A DNA stretch of 64,000 nt, from contig VTPC01001827.1 in assembly GCA_011009095.1 (NCBI GenBank), positions 269,520-333,519 on the forward strand. Direction: 5' to 3'. Positions 22,751 to 34,225 of the stretch are shown one piece after another. The translations under genes were made by a program, and so were the position numbers. Under the pieces are notes generated by a model. It did no database searches and was not told the origin of the DNA. It worked only from the letters and a program-made list of their open reading frames with translations. Source of the DNA: Ignelater luminosus (taxonomy: Eukaryota > Arthropoda > Insecta > Coleoptera > Elateridae). Each line of letters starts with the position of its first letter. Positions within the stretch are counted from its first letter, which is position 1.

Positions 22751-24483
22751 TCCTTTATGGAACCTGTGCAATCGATATCTGGCTTTTGCCGTTTCGGGCT
22801 TATAGCTCGACCTAGGAAAGAATTTTTTCTCTTTCGTATCTCTAACGATTTCGGAGTCCTACGCTTGCAACGTGGGGGATACAAATAAAACCTACGAGTT
22901 TTGCTCTTTTTGTATTCCGCTGTTTCGCTCCATTCCGGTGCTGAACCCGAAAAATCAAACAAAAATCGATCTAGCTTGCTTTCGGGGAGGGGGGAAACAT
23001 CGGGACACCGTTAATTAATATCCGTGCGAGTCATTCCAACGAAGTTTCTGGTGCAATATGAAAACTCTCCGCTTTGGTTTCCCAAACTAAAATAAAAATA
23101 ACTTGACAGTTTCTTTTATATTACTTGATCCAACCCCACCAATACAAATGTGACGAACCCTCACTGATTCACTCACTTGCTTCTTTCAAGAAAGCACATT
23201 TGAAGCTATGACGTTATCGATATTTTGTTAATGGTAACTTCAACTTTGTTATGTGATTGCACGTCACCGTTCTTTCCAAAGATGTGCCAAAAAAACGTAC
23301 ACTTGAGAAATAGAAATTATGGGAAACAAATTATATTTTGTGAGCATAATTTAAATGTATGATAATTATGTGTTTAATGGTTAAGGAAAAAAGTATTTTA
23401 TTTTCCACATTCATATGCCTTTTGCTTTAAATGCTTTCTCCACGCGCGAAAACAGAAAAATTCGTAATGGCCGTCGTATGACATCATTTGATATGTCCAG
23501 CGTTAACTAGATGCAGAAAAACAAAGTAATAATCAAGAAAAGCACCAATACTGCATATGCAAATCTAATTAATTTTACAACTATTACTGACAAATTATTT
23601 TAAAATAATATAAATTATTCACAAAATTTCAAAAACAATTTAATAATTGTTTTACAATAGTTTTACACACTAAACTATTAGGGAAATTTAATAATTTATG
23701 TTCTGACTATCTAGTGCTTTTAAACGGTGTATTTACAATGTTGGTAGCGCTCTCGGCACTATATTTTTGAAATTGTAGATTAATAACGGAAAATCTAAAA
23801 CTTGAAAATTGGAAAGTATTTTAAAACAGTGAAACGGTCCATTCTGTTACAAAAGCAAAACGATGTATTTAACTATTTATAAATCTTTATACATAAAATT
23901 TGTGAATAAAAAATGGAAAGCAATTAAACAAAATTTTGACATACTTACATAACCTTAATTAGATTGCCTTGTAGAGCAATGACAATTTGTAGATGACAAA
24001 AGCACAAGAAACAATAATGTAAATCAAATGACGTCACACCAATCACATTAGCGTTTGCGACCACGTAGATTTTTTTTTAAATATTTCTGTATTTTTCTAA
24101 TCTTTATCATAATTACATCTCAAAAACGTCTCTAACTTTAATTTTAGGAAGTCCCACATCTTTAAAATTCTTAAATAATAATAATAAATAAATTTTTTTC
24201 TGTGTATGATAAGAAAAAGTAACAACAGTGACAACATTGGCAACGTCGCAACCTCCGGGTGATTCAAGCATTTTCCTATTTTGAATCAGATTTCCACTCC
24301 CTAATTTTCTTAAAATTTCTCTAAATTCGTGTTGACTGACCAGAGTCCACGAATTTACTTTCATTTAATTATATTTTAACGAACTAACGGTAAGTTTTCG
24401 TATAAGAATTTTATTATTAAATTTACATCTTTTGCCTGTAAATATGAAAACAAATCCCTTTATACGAATTTTAGATATAAACC
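22751..24483. other. gene-free stretch between LINE and Arpc1
   Basis: 22760-22960 has an Arg/Lys-rich minus-strand ORF (KSKTRRFYLYPPRCKRRTPK) that could be 5' LINE or unrelated sequence. From 23000 on it is AT-rich. TGGCAACGTCG at 24238-24248 lies about 240 bp upstream of the Arpc1 ATG and resembles a motif near other gene starts here. A minus-strand ORF at 24364-24113, divergent from Arpc1, is too uncertain to call. Confidence 0.4.
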
Positions 24484-25705
24484 ATGGTCGAACAACACCG
24501 ATTTGGTAATATAATCAGCCCAATAACTTGCCATGCTTGGAATAAAGATCGTACCCGTAAGTATCTGGATTTACCAATTTGAATCTTTTACATTTTGATT
24601 GAGGTTATGGGCGTTGTCATTATTACATTCAAGTTTATCTCTTTTTACAGAAATAGCCATCTCTCCTAATAATCAGGAAGTTCATATATATCACCGCAAT
24701 GGTTCTGATTGGAAATTGTTGGATGTTTTAAACCAGCATGATCTACGAGTGATGGGTATTGATTGGGCTCCAAATACAAATCGTATAGTTACCTGTGCCG
24801 TGGATCGTAATGCTTATGTGTGGACTCAAGGGGAAGATGGGAAGTGGAAGCCCACTCTTGTCTTGTTACGTATTAATCGTGCTGCAACATGTGTCAAATG
24901 GTCACCAGATGAAAACAAATTTGCTGTCGGATCGGGAGCTCGTTTAATATCAGTTTGCTATTTTGAATCGGAAAATGATTGGTGGGTTTCAAAACATATA
25001 AAGAAACCTATTCGTTCAACTATAACATCTATCGATTGGCATCCTAACAATGTTTTGTTAGTGGCAGGTTCGACTGATTTTAAAGTACGAGTTTTTTCTG
25101 CTTATATTAAAGATATTGAGAAAACACCTGAAGCTACACCTTGGGGTACGAAGATGTCTCTTGGACAACTCATGGCAGAATTTCCTAACTCTGCTTCTGG
25201 TGGAGGTTGGGTGCATAGTGTTAGCTTTTCTCCTGATGGAAATAAAATATGTTGGGTTGCACACGATTCGTCAATTAATGTTGCAGATGCCACTAAGGGA
25301 AATGCAATGATCAAATTGAAGACAGAATTCTTGCCATTTTTAAGCTGTACTTGGATCAGTAACCATTCAATTGTTGCAGCTGGGCACAGTTGTATGCCCT
25401 TACTGTATTCGTTAGATACAAACGGCCAATTACATTTTTCTGCAAAATTAGATACTTCTCAGAAGAAAGAAGCTGGGGGCCTTTCAGCGATGAGGAAATT
25501 TCAGTCTTTGGATAAACAAGCTCGAGTTGAAATATCCGATACAAATTTGGATTCCATCCATCAAAATGCTATAACTTGTTTGTGTTTGTACGGAGGTACG
25601 AAAGCTGATGCTATTAAGTTTAGCACTTCTGGATTGGATGGGCAGTTGGTTATTTGGAATTTGTTGTCATTGGAAAAAGAGATTCAGGGCTTGAAGATCT
25701 TTTAA
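24484..25705 (+). CDS. Arpc1: Actin-related protein 2/3 complex subunit 1 (WD40)
   Basis: WD40 beta-propeller subunit of the Arp2/3 complex, which nucleates branched actin filaments in the cytoplasm. Two exons, 24484-24556 and 24651-25705, are joined by a 94-bp GT-AG intron with matching phase and give 375 aa, normal for ARPC1A/B. The start is MVEQQHRFGNIISPITCHAW. The protein then reads through conserved landmarks such as ISPNNQEVHIYHR, LRVMGIDWAPNTNRIVTC, KFAVGSGARLISVCYFE, SITSIDWHPNN-like repeats and GGWVHSVSFSPDGNKICW. It ends FSTSGLDGQLVIWNL followed by a short tail. The insert before the last blade (AMRKFQSLDKQA) corresponds to the ARPC1 loop that contacts Arp2/3 activators. No defects seen. 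Confidence 0.96.
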
Positions 25706-26101
25706 AACAATTTTATTAATATTTGATTATTCCACTACAATAATGTAAATGTAATAACATATGTTGCTTTATCGATAAGGTTGATGTGTGTTGTATGCTA
25801 TTATAAGTATTACATTCTTTAATTAAGAAATTTTATTAAATTTTATAGAATTAAATGAATCCCATTTATTTTTCTAAGCTAATAAGAATATTTTTAGTAT
25901 CTTTTAACTTTTAAAAATTCTTTGTAAAATGCAACCCTGGATTGGAAATGTAACCTCAAAAAAAATGTAAATGTGTGGTTTCTGAACATAACCTGAAAAT
26001 TGCAACAAATTATGCAAGTTAGTTTGAATGGTTTGATAAAAAAAGAAGAACTAAAGTATTTTAAGAAAAGAGAACTCCACTGAGATAATTACATAGTTAC
26101 C
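25706..26101. other. intergenic region Arpc1 / Dph1
   Basis: Short AT-rich spacer between two plus-strand genes, holding the Arpc1 3' UTR and the Dph1 5' UTR or promoter. No other feature seen. Confidence 0.5.
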
Positions 26102-27322
26102 ATGTCAGAAGATTCAGCTTTAGTTGTTCGTGCAAAACCAGAACGAAAGGTTTTCACAGCAAAAAAATTAAGTAAAATACCAGACTCATTATTGCAAAAT
26201 AAAGAGTTACAGAATGATATTAATATGTTACCATCAAATTATAATTTCGAAATACCAAAAACAATATGGAGAATACAAGAATTGGGTGCAAAAATGGTAG
26301 CGCTTCAAATGCCAGAAGGATTATTATTGTTTGCAACAACAATATCTGATATAATTCGTAAATACACAGATGTTGATACCGTTATAATGGGAGATGTAAC
26401 TTACGGGGCATGTTGCATAGATGATCTTACAGCAAAAGCATTAGGTGTTGATCTTCTTGTACATTATGGCCACAGTTGTTTAGTACCGATGGATGTAAAT
26501 AGTGGATTAAAAGTGTTGTATATATTTGTTGATATTAAAATTGATGTTTTACATTTTATCGAAACATTGAAATTAAATTTTATGACTAATATAAGATTGG
26601 GATTAGTGAGTACAATACAGTTCGTTGCAACATTGCAAGCAGTAGCGAATCAATTGCGAGAAGAAAGGTACGATGTTACTGTTCCACAATTTAAACCGCT
26701 CTCTCCTGGAGAAATATTAGGTTGCACAGCACCCACTGTGAAATGTGTAGATGCCATTGTTTATTTAGGAGATGGTCGTTTCCATTTAGAAGCAGCTATG
26801 ATAGCTAATCCTAAATTAGAAGCATATAGATATGACCCCTACAGTAAAAAATTCACTAGGGAATATTATGAACATGAAGAAATGCAAGCGATAAGACGAA
26901 AATCTATTAATGATGCAAAATATGCCGGAAGATTTGGAATCATAATGGGAACACTAGGTCGGCAAGGAAATCCAAAAGTTGTACATCATATGGAGAAACG
27001 TTTGCAAAGTTGTAATAAACAAACAACTGTAATCCTATTATCAGAGATATTTCCTGCAAAATTAGATTTGTTTACTGGAATAGATGCGTTTGTTCAGATT
27101 GCTTGTCCACGGTTATCTATAGATTGGGGACGAGCATTTTCAAAACCCCTCCTTACACCATATGAGACAGCAGTTGTTCTTGAAGAAGCAGAATGGCTTG
27201 CAGATAAAGATAACAGTAGTTATCCTATGGATTTTTATGCTAATGCTAGTTTAGGTCCGTGGACTCCTAATTATAAACCTAAAGAAAAGGAGATTCTGAA
27301 AAGATGTGGCAAATGCTCATAA
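26102..27322 (+). CDS. Dph1: Diphthamide synthase subunit 1 (2-(3-amino-3-carboxypropyl)histidine synthase)
   Basis: With DPH2 it carries out the first step of diphthamide formation on translation elongation factor eEF2, transferring the 3-amino-3-carboxypropyl group of S-adenosylmethionine to a histidine through a noncanonical radical-SAM [4Fe-4S] chemistry. A single 406-aa exon is present. The three conserved cysteine regions expected to hold the cluster are all there: [12 protein letters not shown] (Cys104/105), LGCTAP (Cys208) and [12 protein letters not shown] (Cys335). The N-terminal [16 protein letters not shown] and ALQMPEGLL blocks are typical of DPH1 rather than DPH2. AATAAA at 27364-27369 is the likely poly(A) signal. 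The ATG context and length fit the family, and nothing looks damaged. Confidence 0.95.
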   Translation: MSEDSALVVRAKPERKVFTAKKLSKIPDSLLQNKELQNDINMLPSNYNFEIPKTIWRIQELGAKMVALQMPEGLLLFATTISDIIRKYTDVDTVIMGDVTYGACCIDDLTAKALGVDLLVHYGHSCLVPMDVNSGLKVLYIFVDIKIDVLHFIETLKLNFMTNIRLGLVSTIQFVATLQAVANQLREERYDVTVPQFKPLSPGEILGCTAPTVKCVDAIVYLGDGRFHLEAAMIANPKLEAYRYDPYSKKFTREYYEHEEMQAIRRKSINDAKYAGRFGIIMGTLGRQGNPKVVHHMEKRLQSCNKQTTVILLSEIFPAKLDLFTGIDAFVQIACPRLSIDWGRAFSKPLLTPYETAVVLEEAEWLADKDNSSYPMDFYANASLGPWTPNYKPKEKEILKRCGKCS

Positions 27323-28060
27323 TAATTAGTTGTTAGTGTTGTTGTAAATAATCCTGTGTTACTAATAAATCTTTTTTTATTTAACTTACAAACTTTATTT
27401 ATAATCGTTTTATTAATTCTCAAACATGCCGCTCAAAACTTGTTGAATTGGTTGGAGCAGTTTGATTGGTTAGTTGTCCGTAGTCAGCGTTGCCAATCTA
27501 TAATTGCAAATCGCTATAACCCTATTTTATTTAGAGTTTCTTGAAGTACAATTTGACGTTAATTATCATGTTTAGATCTAAAAAGCAAACGTTTCTAATC
27601 AGTGAATTGGGCTTTATTTTGTTTGACTTTTCTGCCAAAATCAAAGTCTGGTGCAAGCTAGTACAATGTGCGCATGCCTTTCAGTACAAACCCACAAACA
27701 TAAAAATCCCAACGATGGCGGTCATTTAAAAGAGCTCTAAACCTAAAATAAGTGGAATACTTTTTAACTTTTTATGTGTGTATCGATAATATTAATTATT
27801 ATGCATTTACTTACATTCCTTGTTTAGATTTAAGGAAGAGAATTTAAGAAATCGGATAAATACGTACGGATTTAATTGTTGTTATCGTAATTAATTATTG
27901 TACTATGAAGTTTATATAACCTAACTTTTTGTATTTGACATTTAAATTTGAGACGTAAGTTATCATTTTATTATTAGTTTATTACTTAACAATAATATTT
28001 GCTTTGCGCCGTAGCACCCGTAACACTTTACTATTTATTATCATTTTAGCCAACTAAAAT
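27323..28060. other. intergenic region, Dph1 / coiled-coil gene
   Basis: AT-rich spacer. CAGCGTTGCCA at 27485-27495 is an exact reverse-complement match to TGGCAACGCTG at 33104. The two short ORFs here (27356 and 27541) have no recognisable domains. Confidence 0.4.
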
Positions 28061-28749
28061 ATGAGTAATGCTTCGGATAAATGGTGAGTTATACGTAATA
28101 CATTAATTGCATTAAACATATTGAAGATTATTTTAAAATAATTATTTTGTAGGGCAACTCAGCTGCATACAGCATTAGAGAGGCTGAAACAGTCTGAAGT
28201 GGAATGTGCTAGAGTTGCAGCTAATTATGCTAAATTTGAATCAATCATTCATAAGCGATCAACAAAATTACAACTTTCTGAACATTCCGAATCTATTACT
28301 AATAAGTCAGAATTGGAGAGTCTTTATAAAACAGAACCTAAATCTGCTGAAGGTGTTCGTAGAAAATCTATTAAAACCGAACAAAAACCAAGACTGGCTG
28401 CTTCAAGACACGGTGAAAGGCCAACCTTGAAGAAACAGCCTTTAAATAAGAAACCTAATGAAGATGCAGTAGCTAGTTTTGAACAAGCACAGACTAGTCA
28501 GATACAGAAAAGGATTAAACAGTATTGTAAAAATAACGAAAGCATCGAAGAGTTGTCTAGGAAGTTTGTAACTGAGAAGAAGAAATTTTTAATTCATCTA
28601 GAGAAATTTGTATGTGTTGATTTTCTTTTCTTTGCTAATTTATGCTAATTCTGTTTTATTTCATTTTGTAGAATTCTGATTCATGGAAGATCCAGAAATC
28701 TAGAAATTCTGTGCTGGAAAAATTGACTGTGCATATGAATGCAACTTAA
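28061..28749 (+). CDS. Small basic coiled-coil protein of unknown function
   Basis: I do not recognise this gene. Three exons with GT-AG introns and matching phases, 28061-28083, 28153-28609 and 28672-28749, give an intact 185-aa protein. The first exon codes for only MSNASDK plus part of a Trp codon. Residues 8-45 (WATQLHTALERLKQSEVECA and on) have heptad-like spacing. The middle (about 60-120) is Lys/Arg/Glu-rich and probably disordered. Residues 125-165 look helical again (QIQKRIKQYCKNNESIEELS). It ends EKLTVHMNAT. AATAAA at 28759 is the poly(A) signal. The size, short first exon and helical ends suit a small subunit or adaptor of a larger complex, but that is inference. It lies between Dph1 and an axonemal dynein gene. 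Confidence 0.8.
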
Positions 28750-29716
28750 ATGTAAAATAATAAAGCCTTAGTAATTTGATATTAATTTTGTACTGCAAAA
28801 CTGAGATATCTAGAGAAATTAAATAATGTGCACATAATAACCATTTTTCATGTGAAAGAATGAATAATTGTAACTTTTGTTAATGCCTTCATTGGTGTGC
28901 CTGGAAAAATTGCAACCATGGTTATCTGGTTGTCAAAAATGACAGCAGTTAGTAGTTAGGTTAATTGACTGTCATTAGAAGCATTTAAATTTGTTATTTT
29001 TCATTAAAACAAGCTGTACAATTAAGACGATTGATTAATTGCATTGTTAAATAATGTTTTTAAATAAAATTATAATTAGCCATACAATAATGTAATTATT
29101 TATTTGCTGATTTGTTTTAAATTACTATAAAGTGAATTTTAATTGCATAATTATAAGAAAAACCTGCATTGAAATTATATACCTTTCAGTTATAAAGTTA
29201 ACTGATTTTTTTTTAAATAAAATTACAATTTTAAGTAATGCACACGTACATACAGACTTCAAGGGAAATACAGGATTAATGAACCAAAGAATTTTATTAT
29301 CAATAGGCTAAAAGACTAGAATATTAAAAATCTTAAATGTTACACATTCCTTTTAATTTATTTTTTAATAAAAAACCAACAGAAGACGAAAATCTATTCA
29401 AAATATTTTACTGACATGAGTTTGATCAGAGTATGATCGTCTTTTAATCAGAGTAATTTGTTTCTTACCTTTATTAATTTCATATCTTAATTATTGTTAT
29501 GTGAGGTTAATGGAAGAGACAATACCATACATTTTTGCTTGGACAATTGTATGATTATATGGAAGACTTCTTATTTGTTCATAGCCTGCATTATCCTATT
29601 ATTTAATTTATTCTGTGCTACTTGGCCATGACCTTTCATAAAAAGTTCATACCTAAATGTCAAAAATATACTATTGACAATTTTATTTTTACTATATTTT
29701 ACAATCCATTTAAACC
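28750..29716. other. intergenic region upstream of DNAI2
   Basis: AT-rich spacer with no supported gene. A 10-bp palindrome AACCATGGTT near 28914-28925 is the only notable motif. It is too diverged from an RFX X-box to be called one. Confidence 0.4.
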
Positions 29717-31994
29717 ATGGAAATACAGTACGTCTATCAGAAGAAAAGAAGCGAATTTGGTCGTCAATGTCTTTTCTATGATAAAGGTCCTGAACTCATA
29801 GATAATTATCCTTCGAACAGAGAATTGGTTTATGAATACGTCTTAAGGTAGTTAAGATACAATTATAAAGAAAGTTTAAAGTGATTTTTGTTCTTATTAT
29901 TAGAGATCCCTTCTCTCAAAGTACGCAATGCTCTGCAATACAAGCACAGCACTCTGTCAATACAATAACAGCAAAAATTGTGAATACTGGTGTAAATCAC
30001 ACAGAAGGTGGTTGGCCAAGGGATGTTAATATTCACGATGAAGATTCAACCAAGCGTTATCGACGTAAAATCGAAAAGGATGATAATTTTAATCCTACAG
30101 TGTTGAATTTGTGTAAGGTACTGATGAGTAACACTTTAAAGGATGATAGTTCTAATACTATCTTTTCCCAGAGTATGGAAAATTGCATCTTGCAGAATAA
30201 CGCTGTAAATATCTACCAGCAATATTTCTCTGATGTCGAACCAACACCATTGGTAGAACGTAGTTCTGCACGTACTGTCAATGTGTATCAAGATCAAAAT
30301 ATTATCAAGCGACCTGTTAACCATATATCATGGTCACCTGATAAAGCAACCAGACTAGCAGTAACTCACTGCAATTTAAAATTTCAAGAAACCGTGCCAA
30401 ATGAATCGGCGCATTCTTACATATGGGAAGTGGGTAGGCACTTTGACTTTTGTGTAACTGTTTTAATGATAATATCTATCATTGTAGAAAATCCAAACAG
30501 GCCTTTTCTTACACTAAAACCAGATGTTCCCATTGTATGCTTAGAATACAACCCAAAAGATACAAATTCACTGGTAAGTGGTCAGCTTAATGGGCAAGTG
30601 GCAGTATGGGATGTACGTCGTGGATCAGAACCTGTTGATTTAAGCATTAGAGAAGTATGCCATCGTGATCCTATACACAATGTGTTGTGGATCAATTCTA
30701 AAACCGGAACAGAATTTTTCAGTTCTTCAACAGATGGACAAATAAAATGGTGAGTTTCATTAATTCATGAATATGTATGTATATTTATTATCTTATAGGT
30801 GGGACACAAGAAAACTAAATTCACCATTCGAGACTCTAATATTAAGTTCGCCAGGACAAATAATAGAAAGAGCAATGGGTGCATCCTGCTTAGAATATGA
30901 AATGTCCATTCCAACACGTTTCATGGTCGGTACAGAAAATGGTGTTGTTATTTCATGCAACCGTAAAGGGAAATCTCCATCTGAGAAGATGGCACTTAAG
31001 TTTAGTGCACACTTGGGACCAGTATTAGCTATAAATCGTAACAGTACCTTTCTTAAAACTTTCCTCTCGATTGGGGATTGGACTGCAAAGATTTTTTCTG
31101 AAGACTGCAGGGAAAGCCCTATTATGTGGACAAGTTATCATAGGGCAATGCTTACTGATGGTGCATGGAGTCCAACAAGGCAAAGAAAATTGCTTAATGA
31201 GGTATAAGTCTCAAAAATAATTTTGTTTCAGATTTTCAATATTCTACACAACTCGTACTGATGGTATCTTGGATGTATGGGATGTGCTTCAACAACAAAA
31301 ACAAGCTTGTTTGGGAGTGAAAATATGTGATGAGGCTTTATGTTGTTTGCGTACGCATTGTATGGGCCAATTAGTAGCCATTGGTAACGTAAAAGGCATG
31401 GCATATCTTGTGCAGTTTAGTGAAAATCTGACCACTTGCAATAAGAATGATAAAATGCTGCTTACTGCTGTGGGTTTTTCTTTATTCACTAACTAACGGA
31501 AGATGAGCATAACGAGTATTTTTTTCTAGATGTTTGAAAGAGAGTCTAGAAGAGAAAAAATATTGGAAGCTCGTAACAGAGAAATACGGCTTAAAATGAA
31601 AGCAAAGAGTGCACAACAAGTTGGTACGGAAAGTGAAATGGAAATATTGCAGAAAGAAAAAGTAGAGCCATCAATAGGAGGTGTGAATCTTCAAGTCGAG
31701 GCTGCTGAAGCTGAATTTTTCCATATGGTTGACCTTCAAAGTAAAGGACACGAAGCAGAAGTTGTTGGTTTGTCTTTTCATTTGTTGTGTTACTGAATAC
31801 TAAAAGAAAGTAATAAAGTTTGTTTTAAGTGAAAAGAAATGTTTTGAACTAGTAATACCTGTCTTTCCTAATAAGCGAATTTACAAATTTTAGAAGAAGA
31901 GATTTTGGAACCAGAACCGTCACCACCACCACCACCTACTCCACCTTCCAAGCTGAAAGGTAAAAAAGGAAAAGAAGATAAGAAGAAAAAATAA
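29717..31994 (+). CDS. DNAI2: Axonemal dynein intermediate chain 2 (WD40)
   Basis: Intermediate chain of outer-arm axonemal dynein, acting in motile cilia or the sperm flagellum. Seven exons: 29717-29847, 29904-30433, 30488-30749, 30799-31179, 31232-31469, 31530-31767 and 31894-31994. They give 626 aa (human about 605). The start MEIQYVYQKKRSEFGRQ and landmarks VNHISWSPDKATRLAVTHC, PIVCLEYNPKDTNSL, GQVAVWDVRRGSEPVD, YTTRTDGILDVWDVL and MFERESRREKILEARNRE are typical. Intron 4 appears to use a GC donor (ACAAG|GCAAAG). Using it restores both the phase and the length of the conserved WSPTR...FYTTR segment, whereas the nearby GT donor gives a stop. Intron 6 has a weak GTTTGT donor chosen by phase. 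The tail is Pro-rich then Lys-rich (SPPPPPTPPSKLKGKKGK). AATAAA lies at 32097. Confidence 0.93.
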
Positions 31995-33245
31995 ATTTAA
32001 TATTGATATAGTTATTTAAAGTAGTCTGTTTACTTATTTTGTTATAAATGTAAGTGGCAATCATTTATTAGTATGTAGCATTTAAAAATCCAAAACAATA
32101 AAACCAGCATTTTTTAGCAAAATCTTTTTGTTAATAACAGAAACATAATGCGTATTCCAAGCATTTATTAGTTTTTATGCGTTGCTATGCCATATGCCTA
32201 TTATGTTTTCTGTTTTAATCTTTTTTATTTCCAATTTAGTGAATAAGCCATATGAATGAAGTGTAAAAATAGTTATTTACATAAAAAAGCTGAAAAATAT
32301 TTTGTTAGGCAAGTCTTAATTTCTTTTCTTTCTAATTTAGTAAATAGAGCATAAAAAACTTCTTCTTCGATTAATAAAGAATACATACTATGATAGAGAT
32401 AGATATAGTAAAAGTATCTATTGCACTCTATTCATATGACCCAATATATTTCGATAGTTTATATCCTAAATTCATGTTACTAGTCATAGTACTATGGTTA
32501 TAAATCTATTTAGTGTCAGATGGTACTAGGTATTAGAGCACTTCAAATAAAAACTGTTTTTCACATGGTAAACATAGGAAAGTTTAAAAATAACTTGACA
32601 CATTCCAACTGTTATAACTCAACTGCTCTTGATCAATAAACTTCTAGTATTTTCCACTGTTTCCTTTTTATATAAACATATCAACATTGCAGGAATAAAG
32701 GTACTAAGAATGTTACTAGAAATGCAGATAAAAATCAATGAAGTCGAAGATACAAATAATGTAAACGTGAATGACAGAAGGGAGCATGCAACAATATGAA
32801 TGTATATTTTTATTATTCAGAACTTTACATTTTCGTATTAAAGTAAGTGATTATCACTATACGCTGACTTTCTCTCTAGTCGGATCATGAATTTATGATC
32901 CTGCCCACTCAAAATATGCTTTCATATTTCTTCACTCTTTTTGTATTCCAGTTTTATCTAAAACATCTATTAAAAAGTTTTTCATTTAATATTTTATAAA
33001 AATGCAACATTTCTCCTTTTTTTTTATCAACAGTTCTGTTTTTCCCGCCAAATGTGCATTCGAACCAAAGAAATACCCCTATCTTAGGTAAATAATCCGA
33101 AAGTGGCAACGCTGCTCCAGAATCGAGATTATTTACATACAATATTTTAGGTTAGGTTCTTATGAGAAACGTTGTGTAAGCAGAACTCTGATCATTTTCA
33201 TTTAAGTTTGTTATATTAAATTCAAACATAGAGATATGTCTAAAC
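31995..33245. other. gene-free stretch downstream of DNAI2
   Basis: AT-rich, with the DNAI2 3' UTR at its start. TGGCAACGCTG at 33104-33114 lies about 130 bp before the small candidate gene at 33246. No transposon recognised. Confidence 0.4.
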
Positions 33246-33505
33246 ATGGTGTCTATTAAAACAGGTGTTACAGATGACAAATGTTTTGAATCAGACGGTA
33301 AGGACAATAATTTATTATTACTACTAAACTAATTTTTGTTACAGTACATACTTTTGCCGAACTGTGTTATTCATCAGATGGTAAAATGTTATACAAGACT
33401 ATATTTTCTGTACCAGCTATAAAAAATGTCGAATTTTTAAATTTACGTGCAGTACTTCTTCTTATTACTTTAACTTTTACCAGTTTTTGCCATCATCCTC
33501 TTTAA
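33246..33505 (+). CDS. Small two-exon candidate with a WD-repeat-like segment
   Basis: Two putative exons, 33246-33297 and 33345-33505, share a 47-bp GT-AG intron with matching phase (donor ACG|GTAAGG, acceptor TTTTTGTTACAG) and would code for 70 aa. The segment VHTFAELCYSSDGKMLYK resembles the start of a WD40 blade, as near the N-terminus of WDHD1/AND-1-type proteins, but the frame then becomes hydrophobic and stops. It may be the 5' remnant of a broken WD40 gene, or chance. The upstream TGGCAACGCTG motif 130 bp away is the only promoter-like support. Confidence 0.25.
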
Positions 33506-34225
33506 TTAGCTGTGCCTTGTGGTTACTTAATTTTGGAACCAATCTACATAATTATACAATTAATAAACCTAAAATAAATAAAAAAAAATTTTAAATTGGG
33601 TGTAGTACCCGTAGTACCTATCTTTTTGCAACTTAACTTAATTCTTGAGCATACAATTGCCTCGAACACATTGACTTTCACTAAAAATAATTTATTTTCA
33701 GTTAACCAAACACTACTGCACCATAATACTATAACCTACAAACTGATAGTTTGGCGCCAATTCAAATGTATGTATTAATCTTCCCCACTGCCACACTTTT
33801 TAAATCGCCCGGCTAAACAATTAATTTCTTATTGGTTGTTCATTTCCCCTGTATCTTACACCACCTGGGTGGCAGCCATCACTTTTGTGTTCCCGCGGTT
33901 GCTGCTCGCTTCATTTCAGTTTCACCCCCCCCCCCCCCCCCCCCACTGTGTAATTGCATCATCATTGTATGTATGTGTACGTTGGAATCGCCACCTCCTG
34001 CTTCAGAATTCTTCAGATTGTTCAGAGTCAACAACAGCTAGTTGGCTGTCGCTGACGATACCTGCCGGGTCGAGGATTCAGAATCCTACTACAGAATGTA
34101 ATAAGTTTTGCGGTAAGGTTTAATAAACGGCCCTAGATTTAACATTCAACGGTTTGGTAATCATGGTGAACATCACCTACAAACACAAAGGAAGGTAGTA
34201 GGTAATTTAGTACCCTTATTTGCAG
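33506..34225. other. flank of the first zinc-finger/Gypsy block, with poly-C tract
   Basis: 33785-34095 is distinctly richer in GC than its surroundings. It contains an uninterrupted run of 20 C at 33925-33944 and a perfect 15-bp hairpin-like palindrome AGGATTCAGAATCCT near 34073-34087. No protein domain is visible in either strand. Similarity to the block at 50375 begins at about 34150 (CATCACCTACAAACACAAAG). Confidence 0.5.

Noticed and set aside
24113..24364. Minus-strand 83-codon ORF divergent from Arpc1
   Set aside because: The start looks somewhat coding (MKVNSWTLVSQHEFREILRK), but no convincing splice sites or known motif follow.
28910..28930. AACCATGGTT palindrome upstream of DNAI2 as an RFX X-box
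   Set aside because: Half-sites mismatch the RFX consensus at more than one position, and it is ~800 bp from the start codon.
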